A stretch of DNA of 64,000 nt from Streptomyces sp. RPT161 (GCF_027533845.1 NZ_JAPZVN010000006.1:62001-126000), one strand, 5' to 3'. Positions 46,662-56,002 are shown, counted from the first letter of the stretch. Translations and numbers: made by a program. Notes: generated from the sequence alone by a model not told the origin.

Positions 46662-47774
46662 ATGCCGCAGATCCCAGCTGGCCGGTCCTACCGGCTCAAG
46701 AACAAGCGCAGCGATCTGTACATGAACGTCAGGGCGTACAGCCACGACGAGTCCATGGAACTCCAGCTGTGGCACCTCCAGCCCCAGTCCGACCGCAACC
46801 GGGCGAGCCAGATCTGGCATGTCTTCCCGCTCGACTTCGGCATGTACCTGCTGGCCAACAAGGCCAGCGGCCTCGTGGCGAACATCGGCGCGAACCAGAC
46901 CGACCCGGGGTGGCACCTGGAACAATTCCACCTTCAGCCGCTGAGCGACCGTCCCGCCCAGCGATGGCTGTTGCACGACGTGACCGGCGGGGCCGTCCAG
47001 ATCATCAACGACAAGAGCCAGTTACTGGTACAGCCCTGGAGCCACAGCACCCAGGCAGGAACACCGCTCCAGCAGTGGACCCTGGCCAGCGGCGTCGATG
47101 CCGCCTCTCAGCACTGGCTCTTCGAGGCCGAGGACGAGTACAAGCCCATCCTCGACCTGCCCGACATCACCTACCCCGGCATCGGCGACATCCACCGGAT
47201 GACCGACTACAAGCCGACCACCTCCGACAAGACCCAGCCGGTGCAGGTCGGGGCGATGGCGTATCCCTTCCCGCTGGTCAAGGACCCAGCCTACGACCGC
47301 AAGCGCCAAGCTCAGGAGAACCCCTACTACATCCTGCGCCGGTACGGCTTCTGGGAGCGGGTCTACTCCTACGAGCACGGCGGCGCCTCGGACTACACCC
47401 ACACCGAGAAGACGACGGTGGGCCTGACGACCACCGATTCCAAGACCATCGAAGACACCACCAGCATTTCGGTCACGGCCGAGGCGAGCTTCGGGTTCAA
47501 GGGCTTCGGCGCATCGCTGAGCGCGACCATCAGCCGCGAGCTGAAGGTGACCACCACCCACGAAGAGGTCAAAGAGCACAAGAAGGAAGTCACCATCGAG
47601 CGGAAGTACTTCGCCGGGAAGCGGGTGACCGAGGGCATCTGGTACCGCAGCGACAAGTACGTCCTCGAGCGCCTCAACGGGACCAAGGTCCTCGAATGGA
47701 CCACGCGCGACCCCAACACCTCCATCGCCGACGCGTGGCCCCGCCCCGCCGTGAAGGCCCCCGAACAGCACTGA
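46662..47774 (+). CDS. QxW beta-trefoil lectin fused to aerolysin-like pore-forming region
   Basis: 370 residues. Residues 1-158 carry five QxW signatures (QLW 35, QIW 50, QRW 100, QQW 137, QHW 150), the mark of ricin-type beta-trefoil lectins. Residues 160-245 link to a Thr/Ser-rich, alternating amphipathic segment (about 245-300: TTVGLTTTDSKTIEDTTSISV and FGFKGFGASLSATISRELKV). A beta-rich end follows (VTIERKYFAGKRVTEGIWYR). This pattern resembles the membrane-inserting hairpin of aerolysin or Toxin_10-type proteins. No signal peptide is visible, so release may need lysis. Start ATG 46662 follows GGGTGG; an earlier ATG at 46599 is possible. It ends with a terminator. The pore-forming role is an inference. 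Confidence 0.72.
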   Translation: MPQIPAGRSYRLKNKRSDLYMNVRAYSHDESMELQLWHLQPQSDRNRASQIWHVFPLDFGMYLLANKASGLVANIGANQTDPGWHLEQFHLQPLSDRPAQRWLLHDVTGGAVQIINDKSQLLVQPWSHSTQAGTPLQQWTLASGVDAASQHWLFEAEDEYKPILDLPDITYPGIGDIHRMTDYKPTTSDKTQPVQVGAMAYPFPLVKDPAYDRKRQAQENPYYILRRYGFWERVYSYEHGGASDYTHTEKTTVGLTTTDSKTIEDTTSISVTAEASFGFKGFGASLSATISRELKVTTTHEEVKEHKKEVTIERKYFAGKRVTEGIWYRSDKYVLERLNGTKVLEWTTRDPNTSIADAWPRPAVKAPEQH

Positions 47775-47780
47775 CGCGCA

Positions 47781-47846
47781 CCGTCCAATCCTCCCGGCTT
47801 TCCCATGCGGCAGGACTTGCTGTGGGAAAGCCGACTGAGAGGACGG
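47781..47846 (+). terminator. Terminator after lectin-like gene
   Basis: The inner stem GGCTTTCCCA (47796-47805)/TGGGAAAGCC (47823-47832) is perfect, and outer arms CCGTCC (47781-47786)/GGACGG (47841-47846) extend it imperfectly. It begins 6 bp after the stop. Confidence 0.75.
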
Positions 47847-47986
47847 CGAAGGTTCAGCGAGCCGGTCACGCTGGCCCTCGCCGTCCGCCGCCACCACCTC
47901 GCCCACCAGGCGTGGGTGGGAAAAATACACCCATGCAGGTCAAACGGTCGTGTGCGCGAGTGGGGATACGCGTTCATGGCGGGTTA

Positions 47987-49018
47987 TCAACGCGATTCGT
48001 CATTCGTGCTCGCGTACTGAGCGAGGTGTTGCGCCAAGTCGGCTATGTGGCCTCGCAGTTCGGCTGGCCGCTCGACAACGAAGGGACGGTTCAGCGCGGC
48101 TAGCAACGGTGGGATCCACTCCAGCCGTTCGGCGCGGAGTCGAATACGGAACCAACTCTCACCCGGGCTCGGCTCGTTGCTGTCTTCCGGCTGCGTGCGC
48201 GTTTGCGACGTCGGACGGACCTCGTCGACGATCGCGATCCCTTCCGGGAACCGGGTCCGGATGTGATCGCGGGTTGCTTGGACGCGAAGGCTGACGTCGT
48301 GCGTCCACGGGGTCTCGGCGAGACCGGCCAGGACATGCGCTTGGGCGTCGAAGTCCTTTGGCTGGTCGAACGAACTGGACAGCGTACGCACGTGCTCTAT
48401 CCGATCCACCCGGAACGTCCGGACCTCTCCGCTGGTCGAATCGGCGCCGGTGGCATACCACCGCCCGGAGTGGGCGACGAGGCCGTAGGGGTGAAGTACC
48501 CGTTGGCTGCGTCTGCCGTCGCGTGCGCAGTACCAGATCTCGGTTGGGTGCCGATCCCAAGCGGCCTCGGCAAGGGTCAGTAGAACACGCCCGCCCGGCC
48601 CGGCGGCGGCATCGTCGGTCGGCGTGGTGAACTGCGCCGTCGCGAGCAGCGCGTCCAGGCGTCGACCGAGCGGTTGCGGCAGCACACGACGGAGCTCGGC
48701 GGTTGCGGCGTCGGCAGCCGCGGCTGACGTCGTGGAGAGCCCGGCCCGTCGCACGGTCATCAAGCCGAGCAACGTGGCCAGTGCCTCGTCGTCGGTCAGC
48801 ATCAGCGGGGGGATTCGGTACCCACGGGCGAGCCGGTAGCCCCCGTACCGTCCCCGCACCGACTCAACGGGCACGTCGAGGTCGGCCAGGTGGTCGACGT
48901 ATCGCCGGACCGTTCGCGCGTCCACGCCCAGTCGGTCGGCGAGATCGGCGACAGGGTGGACGCCGCCTGACTGGAGGATTTCCAGGAGTGCGAGCACCCG
49001 AGCAGTAGGACGACTCAT
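47987..49018 (-). CDS. HTH/WYL-domain transcriptional regulator (YafY type)
   Basis: 343 residues. An N-terminal HTH (VADLADRLGVDARTVRRYVDHL with VESVRGRYGGYRL) is followed by a WYL domain at about 155-290 (LHPYGLVAHSGRWYATGAD, VRTFRVDRIEHV) and a WCX end. WYL domains sense nucleic-acid or other ligands. ATG 49018 matches the family start (MSRPTARVLALLEIL); the longer frame is not needed. It is divergent from the VOC gene with a 63-bp spacer, and WYL-VOC pairs like this often form a self-contained switch. Confidence 0.93.
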   Translation of the reverse strand: MSRPTARVLALLEILQSGGVHPVADLADRLGVDARTVRRYVDHLADLDVPVESVRGRYGGYRLARGYRIPPLMLTDDEALATLLGLMTVRRAGLSTTSAAAADAATAELRRVLPQPLGRRLDALLATAQFTTPTDDAAAGPGGRVLLTLAEAAWDRHPTEIWYCARDGRRSQRVLHPYGLVAHSGRWYATGADSTSGEVRTFRVDRIEHVRTLSSSFDQPKDFDAQAHVLAGLAETPWTHDVSLRVQATRDHIRTRFPEGIAIVDEVRPTSQTRTQPEDSNEPSPGESWFRIRLRAERLEWIPPLLAALNRPFVVERPAELRGHIADLAQHLAQYASTNDESR

Positions 49019-49081
49019 GCCTACGATTTTCTCCTGAATACCGGGCGGTTTCTGTCCGGTATCCGCCGTACGGTCTGCCTC

Positions 49082-49522
49082 ATGACACAACAGATCGCAC
49101 AGGAGCCTGCCATGTACTTCGCTTCGATCCGCATCATCACCGAGGACGTCGCCCGCGCCGTCGGGTTTTACGAGAGGGTCACGGGCCTGGTGGCGAAGCG
49201 GTCCACGGACGACTTCGCCGAGATCATCACCCCGAGCGGAACCCTCGCTCTCGCGAGCACCCGCACGGTGCAGGGGCTCGGTGCACAGGCGCCCCGACCG
49301 GCAGCCAACCAGAGTGTGATCGTCGAGTTCCGGGTCACCGATGTGGATCGCGAGTACGAGAAGGTCAAGAAGTTCGGTGACGTCGAGATCGTGAACGGGC
49401 CCACGACGCAGCCCTGGGGCAACCGTTCGCTGCTGTTCAAAGACCCGGACGGCAACCTGGTCAACTTCTTCGCCCCCGTCACCCCGGACGCCGTCAGGCG
49501 ATACGAGCAGCAGGACCACTGA
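49082..49522 (+). CDS. VOC family protein
   Basis: 146 residues: MYFASIRIITEDVARAVGFYERVTGLVAKR, and LLFKDPDGNLVNFFAPVTP. It is a single-VOC glyoxalase/dioxygenase-like protein. It is divergent from the WYL regulator and probably its target. Substrate unknown. Confidence 0.94.
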   Translation: MTQQIAQEPAMYFASIRIITEDVARAVGFYERVTGLVAKRSTDDFAEIITPSGTLALASTRTVQGLGAQAPRPAANQSVIVEFRVTDVDREYEKVKKFGDVEIVNGPTTQPWGNRSLLFKDPDGNLVNFFAPVTPDAVRRYEQQDH

Positions 49523-49663
49523 ACTCGTAGTTCGGTGTCGGGCGTCGAACACGCCCTGAACTTGCGGAACTTGGCGCGGTTCAGCGCGGCGTAGTGCGTA
49601 GGGCAAGCGTCGCGGTCGGCGGTGGCGTCAGCGAGACAGGCGTACGGGGGACTCCGCTCTGTG

Positions 49664-50236
49664 TCAGCGGCGCGGGTCGGCGGTGGCCTCGATGTGGTCA
49701 GCGACGGCGACGAGCACGACCCGCGTGTCCGGTTCGAGAGCGCGCCAGCTGTGCGGTACGCCGCCGGAGAGATACAGGGTGTCGCCGCGCCGCAGGCGGT
49801 ACGTCTCGCCGCCCGCGTCGACCTCGGCGGATCCGTCGGCCACGTACAGCAACTCGTCGTTGCGGTGATGGAACTCGCGACCGCTGGCGTGGCCGCCGGT
49901 GAACTCCAGCGCGTGCAACTGGTGATGGCCACGCACCAGGGGCCGTACCCGAGCTTTCCCGGCCGAGGAGAGGCCGGGGTCATCCTCGGCGCGTACCACG
50001 TCCACGCTGCGCGGAGTCTCGGCGGCTGCCAGCAGGTGGACGGCGGTCGTGTCGAGAGCGTCGGCGATCGCCTGGAGCGAGCGCATGCTGGGCCGGGCGC
50101 GGGCGTTCTCGATCTGACTGAGGAACGGCACCGACAGCCCGGCGCGGGCCGCGACATCGGCCAGGGTGAGGTCGAGAGCCCGGCGGCGGCGCCTGACGCT
50201 GGCCCCGACCGTTGGTGCTGCCGCTTCGTCCGTCAC
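49664..50236 (-). CDS. XRE-family regulator with cupin domain
   Basis: 190 residues. An XRE helix-turn-helix (LTLADVAARAGLSVPFLSQIENARARPSMRSLQAIADAL) is joined to a cupin_2 domain (about 100-185: HHRNDELLYVADGSAEVDAGGETYRLRRGDTLYLSGGVPHSW). The fusion is typical of small-molecule-sensing repressors. Start GTG 50236. It is divergent from the sulfotransferase operon, and half-sites in the spacer are the likely target. Confidence 0.93.
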   Translation of the reverse strand: MTDEAAAPTVGASVRRRRRALDLTLADVAARAGLSVPFLSQIENARARPSMRSLQAIADALDTTAVHLLAAAETPRSVDVVRAEDDPGLSSAGKARVRPLVRGHHQLHALEFTGGHASGREFHHRNDELLYVADGSAEVDAGGETYRLRRGDTLYLSGGVPHSWRALEPDTRVVLVAVADHIEATADPRR

Positions 50237-50333
50237 GCGAAGTCCCGCCTCAGTCCCGCTTCCTGATTGCTCCTGGCCACCCTACGCACTGATTTCTCGT
50301 CGTTTCACACTGCTGACACAACCGGCCGCTACT

Positions 50334-50370
50334 GTCAAACTCGTTTCGATGTCATCAAACAAAGTTTGAC
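50334..50370. promoter_or_regulatory. Triple half-site operator upstream of the sulfotransferase operon
   Basis: GTCAAACT (50334-50341) and AGTTTGAC (50363-50370) form a long-range dyad. Inside it TCAAAC-AAA-GTTTGA (50355-50369) is a compact perfect dyad. The two TCAAAC copies are 20 bp apart, two helical turns. This is the likely XRE-cupin binding site. Confidence 0.6.
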
Positions 50371-50386
50371 AGAGAGGCTCCGCAGC

Positions 50387-51514
50387 ATGGCCACCGTCGA
50401 CCAGAACTTCCGCCGCCGCCGTGGAACCGGCCTGATCGCGCTCGACGCCGACGCCGCGTTCCCCGGCTACACCCTGTACGCGCCGCTCACCGGCACCGGC
50501 GAGGTCTACCTCGTCGACCTGCGAGGAGAGGTGGTGCACCGATGGAACCTCCCGTACCGCCCGGGCCGCCACGCCCGGATCCTCCCGGGCGGCAACCTGG
50601 CCTACAACGGGGTACTGCCCGACGAGCCCGCACTCTTCCCGATGTGGCACAAGTACCGAGGCGGCGTGATGCTCGAAGCCGCCCCCGACGGCACCGTACT
50701 GCGTGAGCACCGCGACCCGTTGCAGCACCACGATGCCCATCACCTCGGCGACGGCCGCGTCCTCTATACCGCGCTGGAGCCGTTGCGCGGCGCCGAGGCC
50801 GACGCTGTGCTCGGCGGAATCGCCGGGTCGGAACCGGACGGCACGGTGTGGGCCGACACCATCAAGGAGGTCGATGCCGAGGGGAACGTCACCTGGTCGT
50901 GGCGGGCCGCCGAGCACCTCGACCGCGTCGAGTACGCCCTTCACCCGCACTACTCGCGCGAGCACTGGCCGCTGATCAACAGCGTCTCGCCGCTCGCCGA
51001 CGGCAACATCCTGGCCAGCCTGCGCAGCGTCTCCGCCGTGATCGTCATCAGTCGCGCGACCGGAGAGATCCTTTGGCGCACCGAACTCGGCATCGTCTCG
51101 CAGCAGCACTGCCCGACCGAACTGCCCAGCGGCAGCATCCTCGTCTTCGACAACGGCGTCTTCCGGCCGGGCTGGGACGTGCCGTTCTCCCGCGTCATCG
51201 AGATCGACCGCACCAGCGGAAAGATCACCTGGGAGTACCACGACCCGGCTCGCGAGGCGTTCTTCGCCCCCTTCATGGGCAGCGCGCAACGGCTGCCGAA
51301 CGGCAACACGCTCGTCACGGACTCGCCCTCCGGGCGGCTGTTCGAGGTGACCGCCGACGGATATCTGTGCTGGGAGTACGTGGTGCCGTACTTCGGCGCG
51401 TACCGCGAGTCGGAGGTGCGCACGCTGTTCCCGGCAGAGCCCAACGCGGTGTTCCGGGCCTACCGTTACCCGCCGGAGGAACTGCCGTGGCTGGACGTCG
51501 GGGCGCGGGCATGA
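50387..51514 (+). CDS. Arylsulfotransferase family protein (cytoplasmic)
   Basis: 375 residues of the ASST/arylsulfotransferase family, a six-bladed propeller. Visible blocks are GEVYLVDLRGEVVHRWNLPYRPGRHARILPGGNLAYNG, LQHHDAHHLGDGRVLYT, and MGSAQRLPNGNTLVTDSPSGRLFEVT. Family enzymes move a sulfate from one phenolic ester to another without PAPS; a His is the intermediate. Unlike the classical periplasmic form, there is no signal peptide. ATG 50387 is used. The stop overlaps the permease start as ATGA. Confidence 0.88.
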   Translation: MATVDQNFRRRRGTGLIALDADAAFPGYTLYAPLTGTGEVYLVDLRGEVVHRWNLPYRPGRHARILPGGNLAYNGVLPDEPALFPMWHKYRGGVMLEAAPDGTVLREHRDPLQHHDAHHLGDGRVLYTALEPLRGAEADAVLGGIAGSEPDGTVWADTIKEVDAEGNVTWSWRAAEHLDRVEYALHPHYSREHWPLINSVSPLADGNILASLRSVSAVIVISRATGEILWRTELGIVSQQHCPTELPSGSILVFDNGVFRPGWDVPFSRVIEIDRTSGKITWEYHDPAREAFFAPFMGSAQRLPNGNTLVTDSPSGRLFEVTADGYLCWEYVVPYFGAYRESEVRTLFPAEPNAVFRAYRYPPEELPWLDVGARA

Positions 51515-52854
51515 GCAACACGGAGGCCCTGACGGTAGACGAACGGCCCGCGCTGCGACGGCTGGTGCCCCTGTCCGTGCAGCACGTCCTGGCGATGATC
51601 GCCGCGCCCGTCTCCACGGTGTTCCTGACCGGGCAGGTTCTCGGACTCGCCCCCGGCCGGACCACATCCCTGCTCAGCGCGACGCTGATGCTGTGCGGCG
51701 CCGGCGCGCTGCTCCAGTCGCTGAGCCTCGGGCGAATCGGCGCCCGGCTGCCGTTCGTGATGCTCCCCGGTGGCGCGGCGTCCGCGCTGTTCCTGCAGAT
51801 CGCCAGGGACCACGGGCCCGCCACCGCCTGCGGGTCGGCGCTGCTCGCGGCCGGACTGCTGCTGGCGGTGACTCCGCTGTACGCCCGGATCGTGCGGTTC
51901 TTCCCGCCGCTGGTGTTGGGAACCACGGTGCTGCTGATCGGGATCGGCATGGTGCAGGTGGCCTCCCAACTGATCACCGGGCAGGGGGCGGTGGGCCGCG
52001 CTGCTCCCTCCGCGGTGGTACTGGCGGGGCTGACCATCGGGTGCACGCTGGTGTGCTTCGCGGCACTCCGCGGCGCCTGGCGGCAGTCGGCCGTGCTGCT
52101 CGGCATGGCCGCCGGCACCGTGCTGGCCGCGGTCACGGGCCTGGGCCACTTCGGTGCGGCGAGCGTCGGAAGCCCGGCCCTGCCGCAGCCGTTGCCGTTC
52201 GGCGCACCACGCTTCGACCTTATGGCCGCGCTGCCGTTGCTGATCTTCGCGCTCGCCTCGCTGGCCGAGGCGACCGGGCAGACGGTGATGAACAGCGAAG
52301 CGGCGGGCCGCACACCGGACCCGCGGCGCGACGTGCCGCGGGTGGTGCGCGCCGACGCGGTCGTGTCGCTGGCCGGAGCCGCCTTCGGCACCTCGCTGCT
52401 GACGACGAGTTCGGAGAACATCGGCATCGGACAACTGACAGGCGTACGTAGCCGGTTCGTCACGGCTGGCGCGGGAGTACTGCTCGTCGCGGCCGGGCTG
52501 CTGCCGCCGGTACCCCGGATGCTGGCCGCCATCCCGGCACCCGTGGTCGGCGGCAGTTCCCTGATGGTGTACGCGATGATCGCGGTGATGGGCGTGACGA
52601 TGCTGCACCGGGCCGACCTGGGGGACCGCTCACACGCCATGGTGGCCGCTGTCGCGCTCGCTGTCGGGCTGCTCCCGATCGTCACACCCGGCCTGTACGC
52701 GGGCTTCCCGGGGTGGGTGAGGACCGTGCTGGGCAGCGGGGTGGTCGCCGGGACCCTGACCGGCGTGCTGCTGCACGCAGGCGTACGGGCGGCGCACGGC
52801 GGCAGGTCAGCCACCCCACGCCGCCCGTGGCACGCTGCCAGAGCATCACGCTGA
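51511..52854 (+). CDS. NCS2-family nucleobase permease (xanthine/uracil type)
   Basis: 447 residues with about 12-14 hydrophobic helices. NCS2 signatures are QHVLAMIAAPVSTVFL near the start, and TSSENIGIGQLTGVRSRFV late, matching the conserved ENxGxxxxTxxxSR region of xanthine/uracil permeases. The start overlaps the sulfotransferase stop, so both are co-translated. The substrate could be a purine, uracil or related ring. Confidence 0.93.
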   Translation: MSNTEALTVDERPALRRLVPLSVQHVLAMIAAPVSTVFLTGQVLGLAPGRTTSLLSATLMLCGAGALLQSLSLGRIGARLPFVMLPGGAASALFLQIARDHGPATACGSALLAAGLLLAVTPLYARIVRFFPPLVLGTTVLLIGIGMVQVASQLITGQGAVGRAAPSAVVLAGLTIGCTLVCFAALRGAWRQSAVLLGMAAGTVLAAVTGLGHFGAASVGSPALPQPLPFGAPRFDLMAALPLLIFALASLAEATGQTVMNSEAAGRTPDPRRDVPRVVRADAVVSLAGAAFGTSLLTTSSENIGIGQLTGVRSRFVTAGAGVLLVAAGLLPPVPRMLAAIPAPVVGGSSLMVYAMIAVMGVTMLHRADLGDRSHAMVAAVALAVGLLPIVTPGLYAGFPGWVRTVLGSGVVAGTLTGVLLHAGVRAAHGGRSATPRRPWHAARASR

Positions 52855-52976
52855 GCCCGGTCGGACACCGGCCGGTGCCGCTCCGCCGCCGCCGACCGCC
52901 CCCTTGGCTGACAAGCCGTCACCGTACTTTGAGCGCTGGCGCGTAGGTGGGTGTGCGGTCGAGTCGGACGGTCCGG

Positions 52977-54221
52977 TCAGGGGCGGACGCGGTCGACGTT
53001 GAGCCAGAGGTGGCGGGGACCGCGAAGGGCGGCCGTGGGCCGGTACGGGGGCGGGTCCTCGGCCAGCCGGGGGTTCTCCAGGCGGCGGACGAGTTCGGGG
53101 AGCACGACATGGGCTTCGAGGCGGGCCAGGGGAGCGCCGACGCAGTAGTGGATTCCGCCTCCGAATCCGAAGTGTTCGTTGGGGGTTCGGTCGGGGATGA
53201 ACTGCTCGGGCTGGTCGAAGTGGTGGGGGTCGCGGCTGCCTGCGGCCAGCAACAGCACGACCGCGGAGCCGCCGGGGATGGTGGTGCCGCCGACGTCGAT
53301 ATCGTCGAGGGTGGCGCGATAGCGGAACTGCACCGACGGCTCGTAGCGCACCAGTTCCTCGACCATGGGCACCACCAGCGCGGGCTCGCGGCGGAAGCGA
53401 GTGAGGATGTCGGGATGGCGCAGGAGGGTGAGCATTCCGTTCGTGATCAGGTTGACCGTGGTCTCATGGCCGGCGATGAGGAGCAGACGGGTGGTGACCA
53501 CGAGTTCGTCGCCGCGCAGGGGTTCCGTGTGGGCGCCGCCGGTGAGGAGGCCCGAGATCAGGTCTTCGCCCGGGTTCTTCGCGCGCTCAGCGGTGAACTG
53601 CGTGAGGTAGTCGGCGAGCGCGTCAGCGGCGTGCTGAATTTGGTCGGCCTCCTCCTGCGTCATGTCCGGGTCGCGGTCGAGGCTGCGCGCGAGGGTGTCG
53701 GCCCAGACGTGGAAACGTGCCTCGTCCTCGGGCGGTATGCCGAGAAGCTTGCAGATCACGCTGACCGGCAGGGGGTAGGCGACCTCGTCGACGAGGTCAA
53801 TTCGGCCCTGGGACCCGGCGGCGTCGAGGAGTTCGCCGGTGATACGGCGGACATCGGCACGCAGGGATTCGACCACCGCGGGGGTGAACCTGGCCATGAC
53901 CGCGCCGCGGAGGCGGTCATGGCTCGGCGGATCGCGCAGGATGAACGACTTCTCGGCGCCGGGGGCCGACTCCTGCCCCGCGTTGCGCATGTCGGAGCTG
54001 ATGCGCGGGTCGTGCAGCAGGGCGGCTATCTCGTCGTATCCGCTGACCACCCACGTACCGTCGGCCTGGCGGGAGACCGGTTGCCTGCGCAACGCGGCAT
54101 ACAGGGGGTAGGGGTTGGGGCGGCTTCGCTGGTCGAGGACGCGAGCGAACAGGTCCTGCTGAGGAGTTGAAGCGGCGAGGTCGACAAGGGACCGGGCGGT
54201 GGTCGGGATGTGGTCCGACAT
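52977..54221 (-). CDS. Cytochrome P450
   Basis: 414 residues. The I-helix motif is LLIAGHETT, the K-helix ELVR lies in EELVRYEPSVQFRYR, and the heme loop HFGFGGGIHYCVGAPLAR holds the Cys ligand. ATG 54221 follows AGGAGGCGCATC. It lies downstream of the reductase and ferredoxin genes on the same strand, which supply electrons. The substrate is not indicated; HxlR control suggests inducible detoxification or catabolism. Confidence 0.96.
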   Translation of the reverse strand: MSDHIPTTARSLVDLAASTPQQDLFARVLDQRSRPNPYPLYAALRRQPVSRQADGTWVVSGYDEIAALLHDPRISSDMRNAGQESAPGAEKSFILRDPPSHDRLRGAVMARFTPAVVESLRADVRRITGELLDAAGSQGRIDLVDEVAYPLPVSVICKLLGIPPEDEARFHVWADTLARSLDRDPDMTQEEADQIQHAADALADYLTQFTAERAKNPGEDLISGLLTGGAHTEPLRGDELVVTTRLLLIAGHETTVNLITNGMLTLLRHPDILTRFRREPALVVPMVEELVRYEPSVQFRYRATLDDIDVGGTTIPGGSAVVLLLAAGSRDPHHFDQPEQFIPDRTPNEHFGFGGGIHYCVGAPLARLEAHVVLPELVRRLENPRLAEDPPPYRPTAALRGPRHLWLNVDRVRP

Positions 54222-54335
54222 GATGCGCCTCCTTGAATCGAACCGCTCTCGCAACGGAGCACGTCGGAAACCGAATCGGCTGCCGCGCCAGAGCGGCGTA
54301 CGGTAGAGGACTGTTCAGAGGGCTGCCGTGCGGCA

Positions 54336-55742
54336 CTACAGGGACGGGCGGGCGCCTGCTCGTTGTTCGTCGGGCTGCGGACGACCGGCGTCGGGGGCGG
54401 CCTGCCCGAGCGGTGGCAGCGCGGTGTCGAGAACCCGGATGGGATCAGGGGCGTCGGGGATCCGCGCAACAGGGGGAAAGCTGGCGCGGTTTGTGATCAT
54501 CGTGGCGTAGGCGTCGAGTGCGCGGGGCATGTTGACCGCCAACGCGCCGATGACCCGGCCCTGTTGACCGTAGGCGGCGACGAACGCGGAGTTCTCCACC
54601 GAGCCTTGCACGACCGCGAACTGATCGGCGCGGGCGGGAACGCCGACCGACTTGATGTTCACACCGAACTGGTTGGACCAGAAGGCCGGCAAGGCGGTGT
54701 GCTGGAGGACCGGGCCGTGGAGCATGGTCACCGCGGCGACGCGTGCCTGCCGGACCGCGTTGTCCCAGTGCTCGACCGCAAGGAGTTCGCCGTCGAAGAG
54801 TGGGTGGGGCCAGCGGGCGATGTCGCCTGCCACGAGGACGTCGTCGTCGGGCTGCCCGGCGCTGTCGACCGCACGGCAGTACGCGTCGCACCGCACGCCA
54901 CGGCCGTCCACGCTGAGTGCGGAGCCGGCGAGCCATTCGACGTTGCGGACCGCACCCAGGGCGACTATGGCCACGTCGACATCGAGGATGTCACCGTCAG
55001 AGAGTGCCGCCCGGCGCAGGCGGCCGACTCCGTCACCTTCCAGGGACCGCACCGAGGTGTTGGTGCGCAGGTCGACTCCGTGGCGCCGTTGCAGTCGCCC
55101 GGCCGCGCTACCGGCCGGGCCGCCCAGAGCGCCCACCAGCGGCGCCGGGGAACGCTCGACGACAGTCACGTCGAGGCCCAGTTCCCGGCACACCGAGGCC
55201 GCCTCCGAACCCACGAAACCCGCGCCGATCACCAGGACCCGTCGAGGCCGAGTGGCCAGCCGGGCCTGCAACGCCCTGGCGTCGTCACGGGTGCGGATGC
55301 TGAAGACCCCGCCCAAGGCGGCCTCATGGACCTTAGGCCACGGGCGGGCCCTGGCACCCGTGGCGATGAGCAGTTTGTCGAAGCCGAGCACATCGCCGTC
55401 GGCGAGTGTCACTGTCTTCGCCGCCCGATCGAGGGACACCGCCGCGGTGCCCAGGCGCCACTGCGCCTCGAAGTCCTCCCGCTGCGGCAGTCCGGTGTCG
55501 TCGGCCGACATGCGTCCGGCCAGCACCCGTTTGGACAACGGCGGCCGGTCGTACGGTGGATGGGGTTCCTCTCCCACAAGCGTGATCTGCCCGGCGAACC
55601 CCTGCTCGCGCAGGGCCTCGGCCCCGTGCAGGCCGGCGAGGGACGCGCCCACGATCACCACGTGGCCGTCGTCCGGTAAGCCGGCGGCCGTCGATGTGGG
55701 GGAGAGCCGGTGCTCAACGCCGACTTCCATGGCATCGCTCAC
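54336..55742 (-). CDS. FAD-dependent ferredoxin reductase
   Basis: 468 residues. FAD motif VIVGASLAGLHGAEALR, NAD motif VLVIGAGFVGSEAAS, and VLVAGDIARWPHPLFDG are typical of the class-I P450 reductases (PdR-like). GTG 55742 overlaps the ferredoxin stop as GTGA; ATG 55730 is possible. It takes electrons from NAD(P)H to the 3Fe-4S ferredoxin just upstream and so to the P450 downstream. Confidence 0.94.
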   Translation of the reverse strand: MSDAMEVGVEHRLSPTSTAAGLPDDGHVVIVGASLAGLHGAEALREQGFAGQITLVGEEPHPPYDRPPLSKRVLAGRMSADDTGLPQREDFEAQWRLGTAAVSLDRAAKTVTLADGDVLGFDKLLIATGARARPWPKVHEAALGGVFSIRTRDDARALQARLATRPRRVLVIGAGFVGSEAASVCRELGLDVTVVERSPAPLVGALGGPAGSAAGRLQRRHGVDLRTNTSVRSLEGDGVGRLRRAALSDGDILDVDVAIVALGAVRNVEWLAGSALSVDGRGVRCDAYCRAVDSAGQPDDDVLVAGDIARWPHPLFDGELLAVEHWDNAVRQARVAAVTMLHGPVLQHTALPAFWSNQFGVNIKSVGVPARADQFAVVQGSVENSAFVAAYGQQGRVIGALAVNMPRALDAYATMITNRASFPPVARIPDAPDPIRVLDTALPPLGQAAPDAGRPQPDEQRAGARPSL

Positions 55743-56002
55743 CGCTGCCCCCCAACCGTGTCGATCGCCGCAGAGCGCGGCGGGGCCGCGGTGGCGTCCC
55801 TGGTCGGGCCGGCCGCAGGTCCGATGGTGATGGCTTGGACCGGGCATGCGGCGCGTGCTCGTTCTGCCTGCTCGCGCAGGTGGTCCGATGGAGCGCTGTC
55901 GTATTCGAGGACTTCCGGGCCGGTCAGCTCGAAGACTTCCGGGGCGGCGAAGACGCACTGCCCGTAGCTCTGACACCGCGCGAGATCGACCACGACTCGC
56001 AT
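55739..56002 (-). CDS. 3Fe-4S ferredoxin
   Basis: 87 residues. Cys residues at 10, 16 and 53 (C-x5-C ... CP) with Tyr at 13 where a 4Fe-4S form would have Cys mark a [3Fe-4S] P450 redox partner. A Pro/Ala-rich tail of about 25 residues follows. It is the first gene of the P450 operon. The operator at 56100 lies in the spacer before it. Confidence 0.95.
   Translation of the reverse strand: MRVVVDLARCQSYGQCVFAAPEVFELTGPEVLEYDSAPSDHLREQAERARAACPVQAITIGPAAGPTRDATAAPPRSAAIDTVGGQR

Noticed and set aside
52977..56002. P450 operon as part of an antibiotic gene cluster
   Set aside because: No PKS, NRPS, terpene or RiPP genes nearby; a free-standing inducible oxidation module fits better.
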